Part shown: one piece after another, positions 38,538-49,415 of the stretch
How positions within the stretch are numbered: position 1 is the stretch's first letter
Layout of the letters: the number at the start of each line of letters is the position of its first letter
The notes under the pieces: generated by a model
Seen by the model: the letters and a program-made list of their open reading frames with translations, nothing else
What the model was told of the DNA's origin: nothing
The model's database searches: none
Assembly: GCF_004353905.1 (NCBI RefSeq)
Contig: NZ_SMOD01000007.1
Location: forward strand, 1-64,000
Reading direction: 5' to 3'
DNA from: Paraburkholderia guartelaensis
GTDB taxonomy: Bacteria; Pseudomonadota; Gammaproteobacteria; Burkholderiales; Burkholderiaceae
DNA: 64,000 bases
Translations under genes and position numbers: made by a program

Positions 38538-39096
38538 GCGAAAAGGTGTGGGGAAACGTCAGCCGGACAGACGATAGACCGTTCGGGGGGCGATAGTCCA
38601 GCACGAATGAGACCCGGCCCGCAAGCCCCGCGAAGTGTCCACATCGGCGCTGTCATGCGGCATGATGACCGCACCCAGCCCGCAGACGCTAAAAAAACAG
38701 CCCATGCCGTTGATTTTTATACGATTTTTATCCATATAACATCCTTACAGGCCGATGGAGAGGCCGAAGAATGGGCCTTTCAGCCTTCCCGGCACCTACT
38801 TCTCCACAAAGTTATCCACAGACCTCGATTTTTTGGGCGTTTCGCGCGCCTTGCAGGCAGCCGACGGCTGCGTACGGCCAGGCAACTTGCCGCGTAACGC
38901 CTACCCGCGCTAGAGTGCCGGGTTCACGAGCGTCAGTGCCGCATCACGCCAAGCGCCGGCTGCTCGCATGCGCAGGTCATTCGTCTGCCGTCCTGTTTGT
39001 CGCTCAGCTCACCTTGAACCGGAGAACCGACCCGATGCCCGCCCAGCCTGTCTGCTTCCCGCATGCCGCGTGCGGCGCTTCGCGCGCATATTGCCG
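38538..39096. other. Divergent intergenic region between xseA and lpxK
   Basis: 559 bp without a supported gene. 38695-38840 is notably AT-rich for this genome and contains DnaA-box-like nonamers listed separately. The 38850-39096 part is GC-rich leader sequence in frame with lpxK. Confidence 0.7.
38728..38820 (+). promoter_or_regulatory. Cluster of DnaA-box-like nonamers
   Basis: A perfect consensus box TTATCCACA is at 38812-38820. TTCTCCACA (one mismatch) is at 38800-38808, in the same orientation and exactly 12 bp upstream. TTATCCATA (one mismatch) is at 38728-38736, next to the run TTTTTATACGATTTTTA. The chromosomal origin is not expected here, since dnaA, rnpA and rpmH are absent, so this may be a DnaA-regulated promoter or a DnaA titration or reactivation site. 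Confidence 0.5.
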
Positions 39097-40176
39097 ATGA
39101 GCGGCCCCGTCTCCAGTCTCAAGGAACGCCTCGAAGCGCAGTTTGCGCACGCCTGGCAACGCCGCGGCGCGCTCGCCTGGGCGCTCACGCCGCTCGCCGC
39201 CGTGTTCGCCGCCGTGAGCGGTGCGCGCCGCGCCGCCTTCGCGGCCGGCTGGCTCAAGAGCGTACGCGTGGGCGTGCCCGTGGTGGTGGTCGGCAACGTG
39301 ACCGTGGGCGGCACGGGCAAGACGCCCACGGTGATCGCGCTCGTCGAGGCGCTGCGCGCCGCGGGCTTCTCGCCGGGTGTCGTCTCGCGCGGCTACGGCG
39401 CGAAAATCGCACGCCCTACGCCCGTCACAGCAGATACGCCCGCGCGCCTTTGCGGCGACGAACCCTTGCTGATCGCCCGCCGCACGGGCGTGCCCGTCTG
39501 GGTCTCACCCGACCGCGTGGCGGCGGCCACGGCGCTGTGCGGCGCCCACAGCGACGTCGACGTGATCGTGAGCGACGACGGCCTGCAGCACTACCGCCTC
39601 GTGCGCGACGTCGAGATCGTGGTGTTCGACCATCGCCTGGGCGGCAATGGCTTCCTGCTGCCGGCGGGCCCGCTGCGTGAGCCGCTCTCGCGCCGGCGCG
39701 ACGCCACGCTGGTCAACAATCCGTTCGAGCGCACGCTGCCGGCCTGGCCCAATACGTTCGCGCTCAAGCTCGAACCCGGCGACGCCTGGCATCTCGCCAA
39801 TCCGGCGTTGCGCCGTCCGCTCGCGCAGTTTGCCGCGGGCGCGGCCGCACCGGGGCAAGGCGCCGGTACGCAAGGATCGCAGGGCGCGCTGCGCCTCGTG
39901 GCGGCGGCCGGCATCGGCTCTCCGGAGCGCTTTTTCGCGACGCTGCGCGCGGCCGGCCTCGCGCCGCAAACGCTGCCGCTGCCCGATCACTACGCCTATG
40001 CAACCAACCCGTTCGCAGACGTCGCCGCCGACGCGATCCTGGTCACCGAAAAGGATGCAGTAAAATTGGGGGCCTGGAACGACGCGCGCATCTGGGTCGT
40101 CCCCGTTGAAGCCGCGCTCGATCATCGCCTCATTACCCTGGTTGTGGAGAAACTTCGTGGACGCTCGTCTGCTTGA
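39097..40176 (+). CDS. lpxK: Tetraacyldisaccharide 4'-kinase
   Basis: A 359-residue inner-membrane-associated kinase that phosphorylates the 4' position of lipid A disaccharide. The P-loop is in [20 protein letters not shown] near residue 65, followed by [17 protein letters not shown] and [11 protein letters not shown]. The N-terminal segment has a hydrophobic helix for membrane attachment. ATG 39097 begins [13 protein letters not shown]; upstream in-frame sequence has no coding character. It overlaps the next gene by 20 bp and starts the lpxK-Trm112-like-kdsB group. Confidence 0.95.
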   Translation: MSGPVSSLKERLEAQFAHAWQRRGALAWALTPLAAVFAAVSGARRAAFAAGWLKSVRVGVPVVVVGNVTVGGTGKTPTVIALVEALRAAGFSPGVVSRGYGAKIARPTPVTADTPARLCGDEPLLIARRTGVPVWVSPDRVAAATALCGAHSDVDVIVSDDGLQHYRLVRDVEIVVFDHRLGGNGFLLPAGPLREPLSRRRDATLVNNPFERTLPAWPNTFALKLEPGDAWHLANPALRRPLAQFAAGAAAPGQGAGTQGSQGALRLVAAAGIGSPERFFATLRAAGLAPQTLPLPDHYAYATNPFADVAADAILVTEKDAVKLGAWNDARIWVVPVEAALDHRLITLVVEKLRGRSSA

Positions 40177-40360
40177 AATCCTGGTCTGCCCGATCTGCAA
40201 GGGCCCGCTTAGCTATGACCGCGCCGCGCAGGAGCTGATCTGTAACGCCGACAAGCTCGCCTATCCGATCCGCGACGGCATTCCGGTCATGCTCGTCGAC
40301 GAAGCGCGTCAAACCGTGGAAGGCACGCCGGTCGATCCGCACGGGCCGGGCGCCGCGTAA
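40157..40360 (+). CDS. Trm112 family small zinc-ribbon-like protein
   Basis: A 67-residue protein of the YcaR/Trm112 family. The N-terminus [17 protein letters not shown] contains one CPxC pair; the second Cys of the fold is in [20 protein letters not shown]. Relatives in other organisms activate methyltransferases; in proteobacteria the gene sits constantly between lpxK and kdsB and its exact role is unclear. The start is GTG 40157 with GGAG 7 bp upstream, overlapping the lpxK end by 20 bp. Confidence 0.92.
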   Translation: MDARLLEILVCPICKGPLSYDRAAQELICNADKLAYPIRDGIPVMLVDEARQTVEGTPVDPHGPGAA

Positions 40361-40544
40361 GGCGCGTGGGTGGCGCATCGCGCGCCGCCAGGCGGTCGCG
40401 AGCGCACTCACTCGTCCCGCATACACCTGGTGGTTCCGGCTGAAAGCCGAGTCGCGCGCGCCGGCCCCGGCGCGCTGTCGTCTCCCAAGGCGGTTTCCTG
40501 AGCCGGTTTCCCAATCCCCTTTCCTGTCCTTGCTCCGTCTGGCC

Positions 40545-41348
40545 ATGACCGCTCCCGTGCAACCCTTCATCGCCGTCGTCCCGGCGCGCCTCGCGTCCAC
40601 GCGGCTGCCCAACAAACCGCTCGCCGACATCGGCGGCAAGCCCATGGTGGTGCGCGTGGCCGAGCGCGCGCGCGATTCGGGCGCGCAGCAGGTGCTGATC
40701 GCCTCGGACGCCCAGAGCGTGCTCGACGCCGCCCGCGACCACGGCTTCGAGGCCGTGCTCACGCGCGCCGATCACCCGTCGGGCACCGACCGTCTCGCCG
40801 AAGTCGCCGAGCACTACGGCTGGAGCGACGAAACGATCGTGGTCAACGTGCAGGGTGACGAGCCGCTGATCGACCCCGCACTCGTGTGCGACGTTGCGTC
40901 GCACCTCGCCGCGCACCCCGAGTGCGCGATCGCCACTGCCGCGCATCCCATCTCGGCGCCCGACGAAATCTTCAGCCCGAACGTCGTGAAGGTCGTACTG
41001 GACGCACGCGGCGTTGCGCTCTACTTTTCGCGCGCGCCCATTCCCTGGGCCCGCGACGCATGGCAGCCGCACTGGTCGCCGGCGCGCCTCGATCTCGGCG
41101 CAATGCCCGCCCCGCCGGCTCCCGCGACCGTTTATCGCCACATCGGCCTGTACGCGTACCGCGCGAAATTCCTGCGCAGCTACCCCACGCTCGCACATTC
41201 GCCGATCGAGCAGGTCGAGGCGCTGGAGCAGCTTCGAGCGATGTGGCACGGCGAGCGCATCGCGGTGCTCGTCACGGCGCAAGCACCCTCGCCGGGCGTC
41301 GACACCCCCGCCGACCTCGCCCGTGTGCAGGCGTTATACCGGCCTTAA
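40545..41348 (+). CDS. kdsB: 3-deoxy-manno-octulosonate cytidylyltransferase
   Basis: A 267-residue enzyme that activates Kdo to CMP-Kdo for lipopolysaccharide core assembly. Family motifs are [24 protein letters not shown] at the N-terminus, [11 protein letters not shown] near residue 85, [10 protein letters not shown] near residue 105 and [12 protein letters not shown] 40545 gives the usual start; a TTG 15 bp earlier is in frame but unnecessary. Next in the lipid A/Kdo gene group after the Trm112-like gene. Confidence 0.96.
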   Translation: MTAPVQPFIAVVPARLASTRLPNKPLADIGGKPMVVRVAERARDSGAQQVLIASDAQSVLDAARDHGFEAVLTRADHPSGTDRLAEVAEHYGWSDETIVVNVQGDEPLIDPALVCDVASHLAAHPECAIATAAHPISAPDEIFSPNVVKVVLDARGVALYFSRAPIPWARDAWQPHWSPARLDLGAMPAPPAPATVYRHIGLYAYRAKFLRSYPTLAHSPIEQVEALEQLRAMWHGERIAVLVTAQAPSPGVDTPADLARVQALYRP

Positions 41349-41406
41349 TTCCGTCCGTGGGGCAAAAATCCCATGGCATAATCAATTGTTTGCGCGAGCC
41401 GTCTAA

Positions 41407-42309
<903 letters not shown>

Positions 42310-42376
42310 GCAGATCAAAGTCCGCGGGTCAAAGTCCGACCCGAAGCCGGTTTCGGCACACTTGCTGGTTTGCCTG

Positions 42377-42443
42377 CGGGCCGGCTGGCGCCGCACTCCC
42401 GAGGTGATTCGGGACGCGACGCCAGCCGGCCCGTTTTGTTTTT
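42377..42443 (+). terminator. Terminator of adk with branched stem
   Basis: CGGGCCGGCTGGCG (42377-42390) pairs over 14 bp with CGCCAGCCGGCCCG (42420-42433). A small inner hairpin (CCCGA...TCGGG) lies within, and TTTTGTTTTT follows. Confidence 0.88.
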
Positions 42444-42508
42444 GGTGAGTCTCGCGCGCCTTGCCTCTCTACGCGGGACAGCATGGCCACAACAACAGGA
42501 GACGAAAG

Positions 42509-43267
<759 letters not shown>

Positions 43268-43290
43268 CGGCGCGCCCTCTCCTGCACGAT

Positions 43291-43325
43291 AAAAAAAGCC
43301 CGCGATATTCGTCGCGGGCTTTTTT
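43291..43325. terminator. Bidirectional terminator between SDR and SirB1-family genes
   Basis: AAAAAAGCCCGCGA pairs with TCGCGGGCTTTTTT around a 6-nt loop, between convergent genes. Confidence 0.93.
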
Positions 43326-43345
43326 CTGCGGCCAGGCCGTGGGCT

Positions 43346-44185
43346 TCAGTCGTTATCGAGCGTGCGCTGGCGCAGCTCATGCAACTGCGACTCGACGACG
43401 GTCGCGTCTTCTGCGTCGGGGCGCTCGTCGAGATAGTGTTCGAGGTCTTCGAGCGCCGGGCGCAGATAGTCGAGCCGCGCATAAGCGAACCCGCGATCGC
43501 GCACTTCCTCGATGTTCTCCGGCAGCAGGATCACGAGCCGCTGCTGGATGGCCAGCAGGCGCTGCCAGCGCTCGGTCTGCAGATAGACCGATTTCAGGTT
43601 GCGCAGCATGCGCGCAACGATCTCGCGCCGTGTGGCCGGCTCGAGCAGCATGCGCAGCGCACGCGCCACGGAATCGCCGGCGTTGGCCACGAACGGTTCG
43701 AGCATCTCCACCATGTCCGACTCGGTGAGCGTGCGGCCCGTGGTGGGATCGAGCATCTCGTCGCCTTCGGGCAACGCGACGCGCAGCAGAAAATGCCCCG
43801 GAAACGACACGCCTTTCACCGGCAGACCGAGCTGGGTCGCCATTTCCAGATACAGCACCGCGAGCGAAATGGGGATGCCGCGCCGACGCTTGAGCACAGC
43901 GTTCAGGTGGCTGTTTTCGGGGTCGAGAAAGTCATTGAGATTGGCGGCGAAGCCCATCTCGCGAAAGAAGCAGCGGTTGAGCACGGCAACCTGCTGGCGC
44001 ACGTCCGCCCCTTCGGGCATGCGGCGGCACACACGCAGCGCGAGTTCGTCGATCTCGGCAAGCGTGCCTTGCAGATCGAGATCGGGATAAGCGTCCTGCG
44101 CGATCGCGAGTGCCGCCTCGGTGAGCGGCAGGCTCTCGTCGTCGGCAACGAGCGCGCTGAAATAGTCCAGAACCCGCGTAGTCAT
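43346..44185 (-). CDS. SirB1 family protein (transglutaminase-like with TPR)
   Basis: A 279-residue protein. The first 170 residues form the transglutaminase-like domain (FFREMGFAANLNDFLDPENSHL, RRRGIPISLAVLYLEMA, GVSFPGHFLLR). In this family the active-site Cys is often absent, and the segment here has no obvious Cys-His-Asp triad. The C-terminal 90 residues look TPR-like (RLLAIQQRLVILLP, RGFAYARLDYLRPALEDLEHYL). Its exact function is unknown. ATG 44185 starts MTTRVLDYF, 6 bp after the murJ stop, so the two form an operon. A long open frame continuing upstream inside murJ is not coding. Confidence 0.9.
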   Translation of the reverse strand: MTTRVLDYFSALVADDESLPLTEAALAIAQDAYPDLDLQGTLAEIDELALRVCRRMPEGADVRQQVAVLNRCFFREMGFAANLNDFLDPENSHLNAVLKRRRGIPISLAVLYLEMATQLGLPVKGVSFPGHFLLRVALPEGDEMLDPTTGRTLTESDMVEMLEPFVANAGDSVARALRMLLEPATRREIVARMLRNLKSVYLQTERWQRLLAIQQRLVILLPENIEEVRDRGFAYARLDYLRPALEDLEHYLDERPDAEDATVVESQLHELRQRTLDND

Positions 44186-44190
44186 CGTGG

Positions 44191-45741
44191 TCACTTCGCC
44201 CGCCTCTTGAAGTACGCGTATTTGAAGCCCATCAGCCAAAGCATACCGAAATATAGCGCCGCGAACAGGACGAGGCACGCACCGAGCAAGGCGATGCGCT
44301 CGAGCGGCGCATGACGCAGTGCGATCCAGTCGTAGCTGATGGCGCACCAGTGCATCGCCCCGGCCAGCACGAGACATGCCCCGAGCAACTGCACGAAGAA
44401 CGTCGTCCAGCCGGAGGACGGCATATAGATGCCGCGGCGGCGCAGCCCGATGAACAGCAGCAGCGCGTTCATGCAGGCGCCGAGGCCGACCGAGAGCGTC
44501 AAGCCCGCGTGCGAGAAGATCGGCACGAAGATGTAGTTGCTGATCTGCGTGGCGATGAGCACGCCCACACCGATCTTGACCGGCGTTTTGATGTCCTGGC
44601 GCGCATAGAAGCCGGGCGCGAGGATCTTGATGAGGATGAGGCCGACGAGCCCCACGCCGTACGCCGCCAGCGCGCGGCCCGTCATGATGACGGACGTGGC
44701 GTCGAACTTGCCGTAGTGAAAGAGCGTGGCCGTGAGCGGCTCGGCGAAGAAAAAGAGCGCGACGGCCGAAGGCGCGGCAAGCAGGAACGTCACGCGCAGG
44801 CCCCAGTCGAGCAACGCCGAGTATTCGTGCGGATCGGCATCGACGTGGGCCTTCGAGAGGCTCGGCAGCAGGATCGTGCCGAGCGCCACGCCGAGCAGCG
44901 CGGTCGGGAACTCCATCAGGCGGTCGGCGTAGTTGATCCACGACACCGCGCCGGGCCCGAGACGCGAGGCGATATTGGTGTTGATGATGAGGCTGATCTG
45001 CGCGACCGAGACGGCGAACATGGCGGGCACCATCTTCGCGAGCACACGCTTCACGCCTTTGTGCGCGAGCGCCTTGAGCGGGTTCAGGCCGATGCGCGGC
45101 ATCATGTCGATGCGCTTCAAGCCCGGCAATTGCACGATGAACTGCAGCACGCCGCCGACGATCACGGCCCATGCGAGCGCGTAGACCGGCTGCTTCATGT
45201 GCGGCGCGAAGGCCACGGCCGCCGTGATGAACGAGACATTGAGCAGCACCGGCGCGAACGCGGGCAGCGAGAACTGCTTGTACGTGTTGAGCACGCCAGA
45301 CGCGAGCGACGTCAGCGAGATGAACACGATATAGGGGAACATGATGCGCGTCATCGTGACGGCGAGCGGGAACGCCTGCCCGTCGCTCTTCAAGCCCGAA
45401 GCGACCACGATCACGACGAACGACGCGCCGAAAATGCCGAGCAGCGAGAGGACGGCGAGCACCCAGGCAAGCACGGTCGACGTGGCGTCGACGAGCGCGC
45501 GCGTGGCGTCGTGGCCCTTCTGGTTCTTGAACTCCGCGAGAATCGGCACGAACGCCTGCGAAAAGGCGCCCTCCGCCGAGATGCGGCGCAGCAGGTTGGG
45601 AATACGAAACGCGACGTAGAAAGCGTCGGTGTACTGACTCGCACCGAAGGCGCGCGCAATCAGCGTTTCTCGGGCCAGACCGGTCACGCGCGACAGCAGC
45701 GTGAAGCCGCTGACTGTCAGCAGGGCTCGGAATAGATTCAT
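44191..45741 (-). CDS. murJ: Lipid II flippase MurJ
   Basis: A 516-residue polytopic inner-membrane protein of the MOP superfamily with about 14 helices, which flips lipid II for peptidoglycan synthesis. Characteristic segments are LLSRVTGLARETLIARAFGAS, FRIPNLLRRISAEGAFSQAFVP and YARQDIKTPVKIG; the Arg residues of the central cavity are present in them. ATG 45741 begins MNLFRALLTV, the usual MurJ start. It is followed by the SirB1-family gene and is divergent from rpsT. Confidence 0.96.
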   Translation of the reverse strand: MNLFRALLTVSGFTLLSRVTGLARETLIARAFGASQYTDAFYVAFRIPNLLRRISAEGAFSQAFVPILAEFKNQKGHDATRALVDATSTVLAWVLAVLSLLGIFGASFVVIVVASGLKSDGQAFPLAVTMTRIMFPYIVFISLTSLASGVLNTYKQFSLPAFAPVLLNVSFITAAVAFAPHMKQPVYALAWAVIVGGVLQFIVQLPGLKRIDMMPRIGLNPLKALAHKGVKRVLAKMVPAMFAVSVAQISLIINTNIASRLGPGAVSWINYADRLMEFPTALLGVALGTILLPSLSKAHVDADPHEYSALLDWGLRVTFLLAAPSAVALFFFAEPLTATLFHYGKFDATSVIMTGRALAAYGVGLVGLILIKILAPGFYARQDIKTPVKIGVGVLIATQISNYIFVPIFSHAGLTLSVGLGACMNALLLFIGLRRRGIYMPSSGWTTFFVQLLGACLVLAGAMHWCAISYDWIALRHAPLERIALLGACLVLFAALYFGMLWLMGFKYAYFKRRAK

Positions 45742-46165
45742 GGGGCGGTCATTATACGGGCGTCGTCCGCTCCATCGCGGATGCGCAGCGCAAAGGTCGG
45801 CGCAAAACCCCGCGCGACGCCGCTGGCGAGCGAGAGGCAAAGACAAAAGCGCGCTGATTGTGACCGTGCCGCGTGAAAGGCGTTCACGTTCGGCGGCGCT
45901 TGTCTTCGCTATCGCGCCGTGATTGCCAGCCTGATGACTCTGTTGCTATAATCATCGATTCGAGTTCTCCCAGAGGGCTCGAAACGCGTCTTGGAAAGGG
46001 GGCAGGAAACAGGCAGCAACCCTGCTCTGGCACAAAAGGCGCGGCTAGTTGAGCAAAACTCAACCGGCAAATACCGTTTTGAACGTCTCAGGCATCGCTG
46101 CCGGTCGTTCAAATCCAGGCAAAGAGCGTCGGTAGGACCACGCTCCGCAATCACAAGGAATCGAA
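45742..46165. other. Intergenic region between murJ and rpsT
   Basis: 424 bp with the rpsT promoter in the middle and a leader of about 205 nt. The leader contains a GTTGAG-CAAAA-CTCAAC hairpin near 46048. No gene is supported. Confidence 0.7.
45923..45952 (+). promoter_or_regulatory. Strong sigma-70 promoter of rpsT
   Basis: TTGCCA (45923-45928) and a perfect TATAAT (45947-45952) are separated by 18 bp. Transcription would start near 45960. Confidence 0.8.
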
Positions 46166-46438
46166 ATGGCAAACTCCGCACAAGCACGCAAGCGTGCCCG
46201 TCAGGCCGTCAAGGCAAACTCGCACAACTCGGCACTGCGCTCGAAGTTCCGCACCGCCATCAAGGCCGTTCGCAAGGCAATCGACGCCGGCGACCAGGCA
46301 AAGGCTGCTGAAATTCTGAAGGCATCGGGCAAGACGCTCGACATCATCGCCGACAAGAAGATCGTTCACAAGAACAAGGCCGCTCGCCATAAGAGCCGCC
46401 TGGCTGCTGCCGTCAAGGCAATGCAAGCCGCGCAGTAA
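46166..46438 (+). CDS. rpsT: 30S ribosomal protein S20
   Basis: A 90-residue, very basic, helical ribosomal protein that binds 16S rRNA early in 30S assembly. Typical features are [14 protein letters not shown] at the start and [12 protein letters not shown] near the end. CAAGGAATCGAA precedes the ATG. It is monocistronic, with its own promoter and a strong terminator. S20 synthesis is feedback-controlled at its leader in E. coli; the long leader here would allow something similar. Confidence 0.98.
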   Translation: MANSAQARKRARQAVKANSHNSALRSKFRTAIKAVRKAIDAGDQAKAAEILKASGKTLDIIADKKIVHKNKAARHKSRLAAAVKAMQAAQ

Positions 46439-46490
46439 AGAGATTCGGACGCCGGCCGCGGCTGGCGATCGCCTCTTTGAGCTGCACCAC

Positions 46491-46517
46491 AAAAAACCCG
46501 CTTCGGCGGGTTTTTTT
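46491..46517 (+). terminator. Rho-independent terminator of rpsT
   Basis: AAAAACCCGC pairs with GCGGGTTTTT around TTCG and is followed by further T. Confidence 0.93.
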
Positions 46518-46532
46518 GTTTCTGCCGGGCGC

Positions 46533-46553
46533 AAAAAAACCCGCCGAAGCGGG
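46533..46553 (-). terminator. Terminator of the DUF3579 gene, inverted copy of the rpsT terminator
   Basis: ACCCGC-CGAA-GCGGGT with seven A on the plus strand just before it, the T-run for the minus strand. The 16-bp core is the exact reverse complement of the rpsT terminator core 30 bp away. Confidence 0.85.
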
Positions 46554-46578
46554 TCCGTTCGTTGCCGTGGCCGCACCG

Positions 46579-46926
46579 TCAGCGCACGGTGGCCTGCTGC
46601 GTGGCGTGATCGTGAGGCAATTCGCACGCCTCGGTCACGACGAGATCGTTGTCCTTCGCGAAGTTCATCACGAAATTGAAGGCCATCGGCTCGACGTCTT
46701 TCAGGCGCGAGTCCAGCACCACGACCTTGAGGTCGCCGATCATCGTCGGACGCACATAGAGCGAGTAGCGCAGATACGCATTCGGGCCACGAGCATTGGC
46801 CGACGCCTTCGGACCGAAGCTCGACATCACCCCGGCAAGACGCTCCGACCAGTCGCTCGGACGAAACTTCTTCCCCGCGCTGGTGATGCCTTGAATGAAG
46901 TATTCGGTTGGAGCTTCGTCGGCCAT
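46579..46926 (-). CDS. DUF3579 family protein
   Basis: A 115-residue soluble protein of a family restricted mainly to betaproteobacteria, usually found between rpsT and argF as here. The conserved core is EYFIQGITSAGKKFRPSDWSERLAGVMSSFG and MIGDLKVVVLDSRL. Its function is unknown. ATG 46926 begins MADEAPTEY; an upstream extension of 19 residues lacks family similarity. A TATAAT sequence on the minus strand at 47294-47289 could serve as its -10, but would leave a leader of about 360 nt. Confidence 0.88.
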   Translation of the reverse strand: MADEAPTEYFIQGITSAGKKFRPSDWSERLAGVMSSFGPKASANARGPNAYLRYSLYVRPTMIGDLKVVVLDSRLKDVEPMAFNFVMNFAKDNDLVVTEACELPHDHATQQATVR

Positions 46927-47550
46927 GCAGGAGTACCTGTGTGTGTAGCTGCTGGGTGCGTTTGCAGCGTGTAACGGCGGCACGAGCGCTGCGCCCGCGC
47001 TGGTACCGCGGAACGCCGGCTACGGGGATCGCCCGCCGCCACGCGCATGGACAGTCCGATGGATAGGAACGGCTGCCGCGCACCCCGCCCGGCGTGCAGT
47101 CTCGAAAATCGCCGCCTTCGCATGTCACAAGCAGGTCTCGCAACGGGATCGACAGGACGATTTCGCGGCGCACTGCCAGTCGGCGCACAGGCCGCTCCCG
47201 CGGGCTTGCCTGCCGTGGCCGCGCGGTGTTGCCACCTCGCCATCACACACGTTCAGGGCCCGTTTGTCGTGCCTAAGAAATCTCCGGGATTATAGCGCAC
47301 TGACCGTTTTGACGCAGTGCACACAAGGCACTTGAAAGGCTGAATACGGCCTCTCGTTGTGCCCGCAAAACAGGCATGAAAACCGTCACGAAAGCGCCAC
47401 CCACCGTGCGTCAGGGCGCCCTGCCTAAATTTTGGGCAACTCGTCAAATTGCGCAAAATCCTTTATGCTGCTTTGACTTACCACCAACCGCAGCGGCGTC
47501 GCCGGCCCAATCCTGCAGTTCGAGGCCGGATCGGGCGCCGTTTCTGTTTC
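46927..47550. other. Divergent intergenic region between DUF3579 and argF
   Basis: 624 bp with no supported gene. It contains a minus-strand TATAAT (47289-47294) and an AT-rich stretch just before argF (47427-47470), with TATGCT at 47464-47469 as a weak -10 candidate. No ArgR-type box or known RNA motif was found by eye. Confidence 0.6.
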
Positions 47551-48480
47551 ATGACCTCCCGGACCATACGCCATTACCTGCAGTTCAAGGATTTCTCCCT
47601 TGACGAATATGAATATGTGCTGGAGCGCGCGCGCATCCTGAAGCGCAAGTTCAAGAACTACGAGACCTATCACCCGCTGCACGACCGCACGCTGGCGATG
47701 ATCTTCGAGAAGAGCTCCACGCGCACGCGCTTGTCGTTCGAAGCGGGTATCTTCCAGCTGGGCGGCCACGCCGTGTTCATGAACACGCGCGACACGCAGC
47801 TCGGCCGCGGCGAACCGATCGAAGATTCGGCGCAAGTCATCTCGCGTATGGTCGACATCATCATGATCCGCACGTTCGGCCAGGACATCCTGCAGCGCTT
47901 TGCAGAAAGCTCGCGTGTGCCGGTCATCAACGGTCTCACGAACGAGTACCACCCCTGCCAGGTGCTGGCCGACATCTTCACGTACTACGAGCACCGCGGT
48001 CCGATCCGCGGCAAGACCGTGGCGTGGGTCGGCGACGCCAACAACATGCTCTACACGTGGATCGAAGCTGCGCAGATCCTCGGCTTCAAGCTGCGCATCT
48101 CCACGCCGCCGGGTTATCCGCTCGATCCGGCGCTGGTCGCGCCGGAAAGCAAGCCGTTCTATGAAGTGTTCGAGGACCCGCACGACGCCTGCGACGGCGC
48201 CGACCTCGTCACGACCGACGTCTGGACCAGCATGGGCTTCGAAGCCGAAAACGAAGCGCGCAAGCAGGCCTTCGCTGACTGGTGCGTGGACGCGCCGATG
48301 ATGGCCCGCGCCAATGCCGATGCGCTTTTCATGCACTGCCTGCCCGCGCACCGCGGCGAGGAAGTGAGCGCCGAAGTGATCGACGGCCCGCAGAGCGTGG
48401 TATGGGACGAGGCGGAGAACCGCCTGCACGTGCAGAAGGCGCTCATGGAGTTCCTGCTGCTCGGCCGCCTGAATCACTGA
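47551..48480 (+). CDS. argF: Ornithine carbamoyltransferase
   Basis: A 309-residue enzyme that makes citrulline from ornithine and carbamoyl phosphate in arginine synthesis. The carbamoyl-phosphate loop FEKSSTRTRLSFE is near residue 50, followed by NGLTNEYHPCQVLADI, VGDANNMLYTW and the ornithine-binding HCLPAHRGEEV near residue 265. ATG 47551 gives the usual start; the ribosome site is weak. Monocistronic, with a terminator after it. Confidence 0.97.
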   Translation: MTSRTIRHYLQFKDFSLDEYEYVLERARILKRKFKNYETYHPLHDRTLAMIFEKSSTRTRLSFEAGIFQLGGHAVFMNTRDTQLGRGEPIEDSAQVISRMVDIIMIRTFGQDILQRFAESSRVPVINGLTNEYHPCQVLADIFTYYEHRGPIRGKTVAWVGDANNMLYTWIEAAQILGFKLRISTPPGYPLDPALVAPESKPFYEVFEDPHDACDGADLVTTDVWTSMGFEAENEARKQAFADWCVDAPMMARANADALFMHCLPAHRGEEVSAEVIDGPQSVVWDEAENRLHVQKALMEFLLLGRLNH

Positions 48481-48498
48481 GCCTGGCATACGCCACCA

Positions 48499-48532
48499 CG
48501 AAAAAAGCCGACCCGAAGGTCGGCTTTTTTAT
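48499..48532. terminator. Bidirectional terminator between argF and the IclR regulator
   Basis: AAAAAGCCGACC pairs with GGTCGGCTTTTT around CGAA, between convergent genes. Confidence 0.93.
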
Positions 48533-48558
48533 GCCCGCTGCGGCCCACGGCCCGCGCG

Positions 48559-49374
48559 TCAGACCGTTTCGCCGAGACGACGCGCCAGCGACTTCAGAAG
48601 CGGCGCCACGCGCTCGCGAAACACCTCGGGCCCCATCGACGAGGCCGGCCCGCTGCAGCTGAGCACGAGCCAGCGACGCTCGCGCGGCTCGCGAAACGGC
48701 ACCGCGACGGCGTTGACGTCTTCGTGCCAGTCGCGAAACGAATAGCAGCACCCCTCCTTGCCAAACACCTCGATCTCGCGTTTCGCGGCCTCGACCAGCG
48801 CCGGCCCTTCGGCGCCCGCCGTCTTCTGCAGTTCCGCGAACAACGCCATCCGCACGTCGATGGGCTGCACAGCCAGATACGCCCGGCCCATCGAGCTCGT
48901 GAGCATCGAGAGCCGCGAGCCCGACGCGAGGCCCAGCGTGAGCGCCGTCTCGCTGCGGATCGTCTCCAGATAGATCACGTCGAGGCCGTCGCGGCACCCC
49001 AGCGACACCGCGGCGCCCACCTCGCGTGCGAACGCGCGCATATGCGGGCGTGCGAGTTCGAGCGTGTCCGTGCCGGAAAGCAGCGCAAAGCCGAGTGACA
49101 GCACCCCGGCGTCGAGCGCATATTTGCCTAGCGATTCGTCGAAGCGCAGATACCCGAGCACGGTGAGCGTGTATGCGAGCCGGTTCACGGTCGCCTTCGG
49201 CAAGCCCGTTCGCTCCACGAAATCGCGGTTGCCGAGCAGCGTTTCGCCGGGACGGAACGCCCGCAACAGGTCGAGCCCGCGGGCGAGCGCCACGACGAAC
49301 TTGCGCTCGTCGATCGGCCCCTCGGCCAGCGAAGAAGAAAAAGATGAAGTCGTCGTCATTCCGGATGCAGACAT
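48559..49374 (-). CDS. IclR-family transcriptional regulator
   Basis: A 271-residue regulator with an N-terminal winged HTH (ALARGLDLLRAFRPGE, FVERTGLPKATVNRLAYTLTVLGYL) in residues 25-90 and a C-terminal IclR effector domain (LGFALLSG, DVIYLETIRSE, SMGRAYLA, NAVAVPFRE). It is divergent from the glutaryl-CoA dehydrogenase-like gene, and the gap holds a perfect 17-bp dyad. It probably controls that gene in response to a catabolic intermediate. Confidence 0.94.
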   Translation of the reverse strand: MSASGMTTTSSFSSSLAEGPIDERKFVVALARGLDLLRAFRPGETLLGNRDFVERTGLPKATVNRLAYTLTVLGYLRFDESLGKYALDAGVLSLGFALLSGTDTLELARPHMRAFAREVGAAVSLGCRDGLDVIYLETIRSETALTLGLASGSRLSMLTSSMGRAYLAVQPIDVRMALFAELQKTAGAEGPALVEAAKREIEVFGKEGCCYSFRDWHEDVNAVAVPFREPRERRWLVLSCSGPASSMGPEVFRERVAPLLKSLARRLGETV

Positions 49375-49415
49375 GGGCGCCCTGGTGCTACACTAAGGTC
49401 AATTTGCAAAACATT

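Noticed and set aside
38538..39096. A replication origin at the DnaA-box cluster
   Set aside because: dnaA, dnaN, rnpA, rpmH and parAB genes are absent and the number of boxes is small. Kept only as a DnaA-binding candidate.
44186..45172. Upstream extension of the SirB1-family reading frame inside murJ
   Set aside because: It overlaps well-conserved murJ sequence in another frame and has no family similarity. The SirB1 start at 44185 directly after murJ is sufficient.
46927..47550. A hidden structured RNA (RNase P, 6S, SRP RNA or tmRNA) in the 624-bp gap
   Set aside because: None of the conserved cores of these RNAs could be found on either strand by eye.
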